30,668 nt of DNA from Gp7-AA10 sp035636095 (lineage in GTDB: Bacteria; Acidobacteriota; Thermoanaerobaculia; Gp7-AA8), in NCBI GenBank assembly GCA_035636095.1, contig DASPZU010000071.1, forward strand, positions 1-30,668, written 5' to 3'. Positions 14,960 through 21,309 of this stretch are shown here, one piece after another. Within the stretch, counting starts at the first letter, position 1. Each line of letters opens with the position of its first letter. A model generated the notes under the pieces. That model saw only the letters and a program-made list of their open reading frames with translations, had not been told where the DNA came from and ran no database searches. The position numbers were made by a program, and so were the translations under genes.

Positions 14960-15021
14960 GGTTGCTGGGTTGCTAGGTTGCTGGGTTGCTCAGTAACCGA
15001 GCAACCAAGCAACCGAGCAAC
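14960..15021. repeat. Inverted tandem repeat (GGTTGCT units) between two permease genes
   Basis: Four 8-bp units of GGTTGCTN (14960-14991) are followed, after a few bases, by inverted copies (GAGCAACC, AAGCAACC, GAGCAAC, to 15021). Folded, the arms pair unit by unit with a mismatch at about every eighth base. The element fills the whole gap from the stop of the first permease to the start codon of the second. It may be a REP-like element that adjusts relative expression; that role is inferred. Confidence 0.85.
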
Positions 15022-16250
15022 TACTCCGTCCTCAACGCCTCAATTGGACTCAACCTCGATGCTCGTATGGCCGGATACATTCCGAAAATCAATCCCGTTC
15101 CTGCTGCGAAGATCAGCGCCTTCACGATGGTGTCGGGCGTGATCGCCGCGGGATCGCGCGTGAGCGCAGCGATGCCGTCCGTGAAAAGCTTCCCGACGAA
15201 AAGCCCGATAAACCCACCAAAGACCGAGACCAGGATCGACTCGGCCAGGAACTGACCGAAGATCTGCGCCGGCGAGGCGCCGACGGCCTTCCGCGTCCCG
15301 ACTTCGCGCACCCGCTCGTTGAACGACGCCAGCTGAATGTTCATCACCACGATGCCGCCGACGATCAGCGAGATGATCCCGCAGATCATGAAGGTCATGT
15401 CGTACATCCTGTTTTGCGATTCATTGCGCTTGAGATTCGCCACCCGCGACAAGACTTCGTAGTCCTTCACGCCGTGCTCGCGGTGCAGGACCTTGCGGAT
15501 CTGATCGACGGCCTCTTCGTGGTTCTTGATGTCGATCATGCGGGCGTTCATGAAGCTGACTTTTCCGCGATCGAGCGACTGTCCCTTGCGCGTGAAGTGG
15601 GTCGTGATGGGGATGTAGATCTGGCGATTCATCCAGCGCAGGACATTGCGCTTGTGATCGAAGCTGAAGTACTTCTCCTGCATCACGCCGACGACCTGAT
15701 ATCCGGTGCCGTTGATGGTGACGGTCTTGCCGATCGGATTGTCAGTCGAGAAAAATTCAGCGGCCCGCTCGGCACCGAACACGACCACCTTGGCGGCGGT
15801 CTGCACGTCGCCGTCGGTGATGAATCGCCCCTGGGCCGCATGCACGTCGTTCATCGGCGAGTACGCTGGAACGACGCCCATCACGTTGCGCGGCTTCTCG
15901 ATCTCGCGATAGCGGATGGTCATCGTCTCTGACGCGACGGGAGAGACCAGATCGATGTCCTTGGCGTCGCGTTTGATGGCCTCCGCATCGCGGAAGGTGA
16001 GCCCTTTCGAGGCCAGCGCCTTGGCGTCAAGGGTGACTTTTCCGGTCGGCTTGTCCCAGATCCAGATCTTCTGAATGCCGCCGCTGACGCGGTAGTACTC
16101 CATCGAGGCGGCCTTGCCGGCGACGGAGAGGGAGAATGTCGCGACGATCGAGCCCGCGCCGAGGATGATGCCGACGAGCTGCAGCAGCGTGCGGCCGAGG
16201 TGATCCTTGATGTCGCGGATCCCGTCGATGATCGACTCGAGAAGAATCAT
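15021..16250 (-). CDS. MacB-like ABC transporter permease (first permease)
   Basis: 409-aa paralog of the permease at 13733-14959 with the same plan: N-terminal helix (LLQLVGIILGAGSIVATFSL), periplasmic domain (VMGVVPAYSPMNDVHAAQGRF, DNPIGKTVTINGTGYQVVGV), three C-terminal helices, coupling segment FNERVREVGTRKAVGA, and the terminal IRASRLSPIEALRTE. Two distinct permeases with a separate ATPase suggest a heterodimeric MacB-type transporter. The start lies 2 nt after the ATPase stop, so translation is coupled. Confidence 0.92.
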   Translation of the reverse strand: MILLESIIDGIRDIKDHLGRTLLQLVGIILGAGSIVATFSLSVAGKAASMEYYRVSGGIQKIWIWDKPTGKVTLDAKALASKGLTFRDAEAIKRDAKDIDLVSPVASETMTIRYREIEKPRNVMGVVPAYSPMNDVHAAQGRFITDGDVQTAAKVVVFGAERAAEFFSTDNPIGKTVTINGTGYQVVGVMQEKYFSFDHKRNVLRWMNRQIYIPITTHFTRKGQSLDRGKVSFMNARMIDIKNHEEAVDQIRKVLHREHGVKDYEVLSRVANLKRNESQNRMYDMTFMICGIISLIVGGIVVMNIQLASFNERVREVGTRKAVGASPAQIFGQFLAESILVSVFGGFIGLFVGKLFTDGIAALTRDPAAITPDTIVKALIFAAGTGLIFGMYPAIRASRLSPIEALRTE

Positions 16251-16252
16251 GG

Positions 16253-16972
16253 CTACTCGAGCTCGCCGTTGACGATGCGGCCGTCGACCATCTTGATGCG
16301 ACGCCCGGTGCGCGACGCGATGGTCGGATCGTGAGTCACCAGGACGATCGTCTCCTGTCCAGCCAGAGCCTCGAAAATGTCGATGATCTCGGAACCGGTC
16401 TTCTGATCGAGGTTGCCGGTCGGCTCGTCGGCCAGGACGAGGGACGGATTGTTGACCAGCGCTCGCGCGATTGCCACGCGTTGCCGCTGACCGCCGGATA
16501 GCTCGTTAGGCCGGTGCTTGGAGCGATCGCCGAGTCCGACCCGCTCGAGCGCGGACATGGCGCGTTCGCGACGCTCCCCGCGCGACAGGCCGGCGTACAG
16601 CAGCGGCAGCTCGACGTTCTTCAGCACCGTCGCGCGGGGAAGCAGGTTGAAGGTCTGAAACACGAATCCGATTTTCTGATTGCGAATGCGCGCGAGCTGG
16701 CGCGCGGTGAGCTCCGCGACATCCTGTCCATCCAGCCAATACTTTCCGGTGGTCGGCGAATCGAGGCATCCCACGATGTGCATCAGCGTCGATTTGCCGG
16801 ACCCGGAGGGCCCGATGATCGCGACAAACTCCCCTTCCTGAATCGCGACGTCGACGCCGCGCAGCGCCTGCACGGCGTTCTCGCCGGCGTCGTACGTCTT
16901 GGTGACTTCCTCGAGCTGGATCAGAGCCTTGGCTGCCACTGATTCCTCGATGTATTCAGGTAGTGCGCTCAT
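16253..16972 (-). CDS. MacB/LolD-type ABC transporter ATPase
   Basis: 239-aa nucleotide-binding subunit. Walker A GPSGSGKS (54-61), Q-loop in FVFQTFNLLPR (about 104-114), signature LSGGQ (158-162), Walker B LVLADE (178-183), H-loop VTHD (His214). Sequence style (VQALRGVDVAIQEGEFVAI, PTGNLDQKTG) is that of the MacB/LolD/FtsE group. The protein powers the two permeases downstream. It follows the adaptor gene by 18 nt without an obvious RBS and precedes the permease by 2 nt. Confidence 0.95.
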   Translation of the reverse strand: MSALPEYIEESVAAKALIQLEEVTKTYDAGENAVQALRGVDVAIQEGEFVAIIGPSGSGKSTLMHIVGCLDSPTTGKYWLDGQDVAELTARQLARIRNQKIGFVFQTFNLLPRATVLKNVELPLLYAGLSRGERRERAMSALERVGLGDRSKHRPNELSGGQRQRVAIARALVNNPSLVLADEPTGNLDQKTGSEIIDIFEALAGQETIVLVTHDPTIASRTGRRIKMVDGRIVNGELE

Positions 16973-16990
16973 TGCGTTGTCCGTTTGGGG

Positions 16991-18217
16991 TTAATCGTCG
17001 TTATCCTTCTTCTTGTCGTTGGGCAGCGTCGGATCTTCGAGCGCAATCTCCTCGCCGGCCTTCAGGCCCTTGAGAATCTCGACATGCGCGTTGTCGGAGA
17101 GTCCGGTGACCACCACGCGCTTATCGAAGAACTTCTTCCAGGCGTCCTTGTCGATCTTTCCCTCATCCTTCGGCTTCTTGCTGGCCTCGGCCATGGCCTT
17201 GGCGTCGAGCTTCTTTTTCACGTAGACGATCTCGCCTTCGTCGCGCTGGAACACCGATTCGACCGGCACAGTGAGAACCTTTGCTTTCTTCTCGCCAATC
17301 ATCTCGATGTTGGCGGTCATGCCGGAGCGCAGCTCGCGCCCTTGCGCGTCGAGGCGAACCTCGACGTCGAACAGGTGGACCTTGTCCTCGATGCGCACTG
17401 CCGGTGCGATGCGATCGATGCGGCCGGCAAATGAGATCTTGGGATACGCATCGAGCGTCACCTTGACCGGCATCCCGACGCGGATCTTGCCGATGTCGAC
17501 TTCGTTCACGCCCGCCTTCACGATCATCTTCGTGACATCAGCAACCGTGAAGAGAATCGTGCCGGCGTTGAACGAGGAGACCCCGGAAGTGATCGACTCG
17601 CCGATCTCGATGTTCTTGGTCAGAACGGTGCCGTCCATCGGGGCAATGACGTTCGAACCCTGGAACTGCTCGGGCGACTGATTGATGGGGATGCCGCTCT
17701 TCTCGACGATGTTGTACTTCTCGTTCGAGCGCTCCCACTCCTGTTTGGCAGAGAGGAATTCGGTTTCGCTGTCGCGATGCTGCTTGGTGGCGAGCAAACC
17801 CTGCAGGAAGAGGCTGTGATCGCTCTCGTAATTTTTCTTGGCCTGCTCGTAGTGGATCTTGGACGATGTCAGGGCGTTTTTCGTATCGGCCAGCGACTGG
17901 GCCTGATTGAGATCGGGCTCGACGCGCGCCAGGATGTCGCCGCGCTTCACCTGATCGCCGTCGCGATGATAGATCGACACGACTTTCCCGGAAACGGCGC
18001 TCTTGACGTCGACCTTCATTTCGGATTGGACCGTCCCGACTTCCGTCACCTTGACCTGGATGTCCGCCACTTCGGCTTTGCCGACTTTGACGGGCAGCTT
18101 GGGAGGCTGATTGCCGTTCGCCCGGGCCTTCATGGCCACCAAAGCGATGACGATGACGACGGTCAGGCCGATACCGGAGAAGATCGCGATTTTCTTTTTG
18201 CGCTTCGATGGGCTCAT
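16991..18217 (-). CDS. HlyD/MacA-type periplasmic adaptor subunit
   Basis: 408-aa membrane-fusion protein. An N-terminal helix (KIAIFSGIGLTVVIVIALVA, about 9-28) anchors it in the inner membrane. A barrel-sandwich/lipoyl half (KVTEVGTVQSEMKVDVKSAVSG) is followed by a long coiled-coil hairpin with Gln-, Glu- and Lys-rich stretches (about 110-175), the second lipoyl half (SNVIAPMDGTVLTKNI), a beta-barrel (VKAGVNEVDIGKIRVGM) and a C-terminal domain. The tail is Lys/Asp-rich. GGAG 4 nt before the ATG is a good RBS. First gene of the efflux operon; substrate unknown (antibiotics, peptides or siderophores are usual). It lies 80 bp downstream of the peroxiredoxin gene in the same direction. No outer-membrane TolC-like gene is in view. 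Confidence 0.92.
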   Translation of the reverse strand: MSPSKRKKKIAIFSGIGLTVVIVIALVAMKARANGNQPPKLPVKVGKAEVADIQVKVTEVGTVQSEMKVDVKSAVSGKVVSIYHRDGDQVKRGDILARVEPDLNQAQSLADTKNALTSSKIHYEQAKKNYESDHSLFLQGLLATKQHRDSETEFLSAKQEWERSNEKYNIVEKSGIPINQSPEQFQGSNVIAPMDGTVLTKNIEIGESITSGVSSFNAGTILFTVADVTKMIVKAGVNEVDIGKIRVGMPVKVTLDAYPKISFAGRIDRIAPAVRIEDKVHLFDVEVRLDAQGRELRSGMTANIEMIGEKKAKVLTVPVESVFQRDEGEIVYVKKKLDAKAMAEASKKPKDEGKIDKDAWKKFFDKRVVVTGLSDNAHVEILKGLKAGEEIALEDPTLPNDKKKDNDD

Positions 18218-18297
18218 TGCGCTCCTGAACGTAGGGTTTTCTGCACCTATAACGCTTCAGAGGGCGAAAAGTTTCACCGGTGCGTCAGGATGACGGC

Positions 18298-18735
18298 CTA
18301 GAGGCTCGCTAACTGTTCCTTCGGGTACGAGCGAGCGTCAACCTTCGGATGCGCCTGCGCGATCTTGCCCTTCTCGTCGATGACGTACGCGATGCGGCGC
18401 GCATATTCGTCCTTGGGGGACTCGGCGGCGCCGTACGCCATCCCGATCTTGTGGTCGGTATCGCACAGCAGCGGGAACGGAAAGTTCTGTTTTTCGGCGA
18501 ATTTGCGATTCTCCTCGACCGTATCGAAGCTAGCGCCGAGGATCTGGACGTTTTTCGATTCGTAATCTTTGATGAGGTCCCGGAACCCGAGACCTTCCGC
18601 CGTTCAACCCGGTGTGCTGGCCTTCGGAAAAAACCACAGCACGACTTTCTTCCCGCGAAAGTCGCTGAGCTTCACGCGACGGCCGCGATGATCCGTCGTC
18701 TCGAAATCAGGAGCGGGGTCACCGACTTTCAACAA
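18298..18735 (-). CDS. bcp: Selenocysteine-containing Bcp/PrxQ peroxiredoxin (TGA read as Sec)
   Basis: Thiol/selenol peroxidase that would reduce peroxides using thioredoxin-type donors. The frame opens at TTG 18735, 7 nt after GAGGAGG, and reads LKVGDPAPDFETTDHRGRRV, then VVLWFFPKASTPG, then TGA (18606-18604, codon 44), then TAEGLGFRDLIKDY and on to the family end QLASL at a TAG. In Bcp/PrxQ proteins the motif is TPGCT with the peroxidatic Cys exactly at this TGA. Both sides are intact with normal family sequence and total length (145 residues), and a 9-bp hairpin follows at SECIS distance. The usual nearby resolving Cys (five residues later in E. coli Bcp) is absent; Cys91 in LLCD could serve. 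Alternative: a nonsense-mutated gene, less likely. An upstream GTG (18792) is a possible but less supported start. Confidence 0.85.
18575..18606 (-). promoter_or_regulatory. Sec UGA codon and predicted bacterial SECIS hairpin
   Basis: Immediately 3' of the TGA (18606-18604), 8 nt lead into AGGUCUCGG (18595-18587), loop GUU (18586-18584) and CCGGGACCU (18583-18575). The stem is 9 bp with one U-G pair. The loop begins with G and lies 17 nt after the UGA, the same distance as in the E. coli fdhF SECIS. A G in the first two loop bases is the known requirement for SelB recognition. Confidence 0.75.
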
Positions 18736-18797
18736 GGTTGGACCTCCTCGAAAACTCTTCAGGACGTGGCGGGCGATTCCTGAAACGGACACGCGCG

Positions 18798-18804
18798 TAT
18801 TGTA
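18798..18804. promoter_or_regulatory. Overlapping bidirectional -10 element between peroxiredoxin and methyltransferase
   Basis: TATTGTA contains TACAAT on the minus strand (18804-18799) upstream of the peroxiredoxin, giving a leader of about 55 nt to the TTG with the strong RBS. On the plus strand TATTGT (18798-18803) lies 6 nt before the methyltransferase ATG at 18810. If 18804 is the real start, the plus-strand box is too close to serve as a promoter for it. Confidence 0.4.
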
Positions 18805-19259
18805 TGGCGATGGAGCCGGCTCGCGTGGTCGTGGAGGCAGCGGCGCTCTCCGCGCCCGGCCGGGCGCTCGATCTCGCCTGTGGGCGTGGACGCAATGCGA
18901 TCTATCTGGCCGAGAAAGGCTGGTCGGTTGTCGCGGCCGACATCACCGCGCAGTTCACGGATCCCCGGATCGATCTCCGGCTCCTCGACCTCGAGGGAGA
19001 AAAACCGCTTCCTTTCGACAGCAACACCTTCGACATGGTGTGCATCATCCATTTTCTATGGCGCCCGCTTTTCCCCGAGGTCAGGCGACTGGTGCGGTCC
19101 GGCGGCGTGGTCGTCAGCGCAATTCACACCGTGCGATCGACGATGAATCCGAAGTACACGGTCGCCATGGGCGAGCTGCGCTCGCTCTTCGCCGATTGGG
19201 AGATCCTCGTCGATCGCGAGGACGAGATTGCAGAGATCGTCGCGCGTCGCAATGGATAG
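18804..19259 (+). CDS. Class I SAM-dependent methyltransferase (TehB/UbiE-like)
   Basis: 151-aa methyltransferase with the SAM-binding motif I ALDLACGRGRNAIYLAEKG, acidic end of strand 2 (VVAADI), motif II region LPFDSNTFDMVCIIHFLW, and the post-II LVRSGGVVVSAIHT. It resembles the TehB/Methyltransf_25 group. It is shorter than most and its C-terminus (LRSLFADWEILVDREDEIA) is a compact form of the usual one, so the substrate is undefined. In-frame ATGs occur at 18804 and 18810; the second is 6 nt after TATTGT and would be a leaderless start. Divergent from the peroxiredoxin gene; a shared oxidative or metalloid stress role is only a guess. Confidence 0.8.
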   Translation: MAMEPARVVVEAAALSAPGRALDLACGRGRNAIYLAEKGWSVVAADITAQFTDPRIDLRLLDLEGEKPLPFDSNTFDMVCIIHFLWRPLFPEVRRLVRSGGVVVSAIHTVRSTMNPKYTVAMGELRSLFADWEILVDREDEIAEIVARRNG

Positions 19260-19265
19260 ATCACA

Positions 19266-19319
19266 CACAGAGGCACAGAGAGCACAGAGAAATCTCTCTG
19301 TGACCTCTGTGTCTCTGTG
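19266..19319. repeat. Palindrome of CACAGAG tandem units
   Basis: Three CACAGAG units (19266-19290) face three inverted units (to 19319) around a 4-nt loop. The 25-bp stem has only three mismatches. It lies between the methyltransferase stop and the M20 gene. On the plus strand it could end transcription or protect the 3' end; no T-run follows. Such units recur in many soil bacterial genomes. Confidence 0.85.
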
Positions 19320-19387
19320 GTGATTCCCTCCGTTCCTCCACGGTGAAGATTGCGAAGATCGTCGCGCAGAAATAAGATCCCGCACCC

Positions 19388-20860
19388 ATGAAGAGAACGA
19401 CCATCGCTCTTGCCATCGCATTTGCCGCCAGCCTTTCCTTTGCAGCCGACACCGATGACATCCGACGCGAGATCGCGAAACGGCACGATGAGGCCGTCAA
19501 GCGTTTGCAGGATTGGATCGCGCTGCCGTCGATCGCGGCCGAAAATCGCAATTACCCGGCCGGCGCGGAATACATGGCCAAGCTCGCGCGCGACGCCGGT
19601 TTCCAACAGGCGACTGTCATCAGCACCGACGGGAGGCCGGGTGTCTACGCGACGCTCGATGCCGGCGCTTCGAAAACGTTCGGGCTTTACTTCATGTACG
19701 ACGTCAAACAATTCGATCCGGCGGAGTGGTCCTCGCCGCCGCTCGAGGCGCGCCTGGTGGACAGGCCGGGGCTCGGCAAGGTGATCATCGGACGCGGCGC
19801 GGTCAATCAGAAAGGACCGGAGGCTGCGTTCCTGGCGGCGCTGCACGCGATTCGCGGCGCTGGCAAAAAAATGCCGGTGAACCTCGTGATGGTTGCCGAA
19901 GGTGAGGAAGAAATCGGCTCGCCCCACATCGGTCAGCTCGTCCATCGGCCGGAAGTCGAAGCGGCACTTAGAAAAACCGCCGGGGTCTTCATGCCGGCAG
20001 CATCCCAGGGCCTCGACGGAGTCGTCACCGTTTCCCTCGGTGCCAAAGGCGTGGTCGAGCTCGAGCTGGTTTCCAGCGGCGAGAAATGGGGACGCGGTCC
20101 GGCCAAGGACATCCACTCGTCGCTCAAGGCCATGGTCGACAGTCCGGCCTGGCATCTGGTGAAAGCGCTCGACACGCTGGTCTCGGCCGACGGGAACACC
20201 ATCACCATCGACAACTATCCGACGCCGCGCCCGATGACCGCAGAAGAGAAGGCGATGATCGCCGAGGCATCGAGGCGGCGCAGCGAAGCGCAGTCGAAGA
20301 AATCGCTGAGCGTGGAGCATTGGATCGACGATCTGCCGTGGCAGCAGGCCAACGACCGACTCGAGTCGCAGCCGACCGTTAATATCGAAGGACTGGTAGG
20401 CGGCTACACCGGGCCGGGCGGCAAGACGATCCTGCCGCATCGCGCGGTGGCGAAGATCGACATGCGCCTCGTGCCCGACATGAAAGCCGCCGATGCCGCC
20501 GCCGCGCTCAAGGCGCATCTCGCCAAGCGCGGATTCGGCGACATCGAGGTGAACGTGACCGGCGGATACGATCCCACCAGCACGCCGGCGAGCGCGTCGC
20601 TGATCCAGTCACAAGTCGCCGTGCTGAAGCGCGACGGGATCGATCCGGTGCTGTGGCCGCGCAATGCCGGTTCCTATCCCGGTTTCGTCTTCACCGATGC
20701 GCCGCTCAAGCTCGCCGCCGGGCACTTCGGACTCGGACACGGCAGCGGCGCACACGCGCCGGACGAGTACTACCTGATCGAGTCGGCAAACCCGAAAGTG
20801 CAGGGCTTCGACGGCGCGGTGATGTCGTTCGTCGAGTACCTTTACGAATTAGGAAGATAG
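19388..20860 (+). CDS. Exported M20-family peptidase homolog with altered metal ligands
   Basis: 490-aa protein with a signal peptide (MKRTTIALAIAFAASLSFAA). Overall M20/M28-type layout is clear: catalytic domain, dimerisation insert (about 215-395) and catalytic C-terminus. EGEEEIGSPH (172-180) keeps the catalytic Glu and a metal Glu, and HGSGAHAPDEY keeps the last His. However, the first ligand motif, normally HxD, reads MYDV (Met103, Asp105), and the bridging Asp of GRGAxDxKG is Asn140 in GRGAVNQKG. The fourth ligand region reads FMPAASQG without the usual acidic residue. It may bind metal differently or be non-catalytic. TAAGAT lies 9 nt before the ATG, and there is no RBS. Its last 19 bases overlap the convergent ankyrin gene. 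Confidence 0.85.
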   Translation: MKRTTIALAIAFAASLSFAADTDDIRREIAKRHDEAVKRLQDWIALPSIAAENRNYPAGAEYMAKLARDAGFQQATVISTDGRPGVYATLDAGASKTFGLYFMYDVKQFDPAEWSSPPLEARLVDRPGLGKVIIGRGAVNQKGPEAAFLAALHAIRGAGKKMPVNLVMVAEGEEEIGSPHIGQLVHRPEVEAALRKTAGVFMPAASQGLDGVVTVSLGAKGVVELELVSSGEKWGRGPAKDIHSSLKAMVDSPAWHLVKALDTLVSADGNTITIDNYPTPRPMTAEEKAMIAEASRRRSEAQSKKSLSVEHWIDDLPWQQANDRLESQPTVNIEGLVGGYTGPGGKTILPHRAVAKIDMRLVPDMKAADAAAALKAHLAKRGFGDIEVNVTGGYDPTSTPASASLIQSQVAVLKRDGIDPVLWPRNAGSYPGFVFTDAPLKLAAGHFGLGHGSGAHAPDEYYLIESANPKVQGFDGAVMSFVEYLYELGR

Positions 20861-21300
20861 CTGAAGAGCCGTGCGATCTCCCGATTTCGAGAATTCTTCG
20901 CATGCTCCTTTAGTGGCGTGCCGGTGCCGTCGATTGCCTCCCGCAGAGTAGGGAACCTCGCGAGATAACGCTGAACCAGTTGCTCGTCGCCGTTCAGGAT
21001 GGCCTGTCTTGCGTCCTCGATCTCGATTCCGAGGAGAGCGCCACGCTGCCGCAGGTACTCGATAGCCCAGCCGGCAGGCGTAGCACTGAACTGTTGATCA
21101 CGAGCATTGATATCAGCACCAGCATCGAGAAGGGTCGCCGCGATCACGCGATCGCCGCTCTCGGTGGCGTAGTGAAGAGCAGTGGCACCTGTGGAATCTC
21201 TCTCGCGCGCGGATTCCGGGTGCCGCTTCAGAATCTCGCCAACCTCCTGGTGATTTCCAGCGCGGACGGCGACAACGAGGTCGTCAATTGCGCTCTTCAT
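20842..21300 (-). CDS. Ankyrin-repeat protein
   Basis: 152-aa soluble protein with two to three ankyrin repeats: DDLVVAVRAGNHQEVGEILK, STGATALHYATESGDRVIAA followed by LLDAGADINARD, and a degenerate one at QAILNGDEQLVQRYLARFP followed by TPLKEHAKNSRNREIARLF. Protein-protein interaction is the only safe inference. It starts 9 nt after the GH8 stop with no clear RBS, so it is likely co-transcribed with and coupled to GH8. Its 3' end overlaps that of the M20 gene by 19 bp. Confidence 0.85.
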   Translation of the reverse strand: MKSAIDDLVVAVRAGNHQEVGEILKRHPESARERDSTGATALHYATESGDRVIAATLLDAGADINARDQQFSATPAGWAIEYLRQRGALLGIEIEDARQAILNGDEQLVQRYLARFPTLREAIDGTGTPLKEHAKNSRNREIARLFSYLPNS

Positions 21301-21309
21301 GATCGATTC

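Noticed and set aside
14960..15021. Origin-like iteron array
   Set aside because: The units are short, half are inverted, no DnaA boxes or replication gene lie nearby, and the array is inside an operon.
18218..18297. Promoter of the efflux adaptor gene (TATAGG near 18245)
   Set aside because: Only a partial -10 match without a credible -35; the gene may equally be read through from the peroxiredoxin gene. Too weak to list.
18604..18606. Reading the peroxiredoxin TGA as an ordinary nonsense mutation
   Set aside because: It falls exactly on the peroxidatic Cys codon, all downstream family sequence is intact to a normal stop, and a SECIS-like hairpin follows. Kept as the alternative hypothesis only.
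19266..19319. CRISPR-like repeat or intrinsic terminator
   Set aside because: The units are 7-9 bp without spacers, and no T-run follows the stem; it is an inverted tandem repeat.
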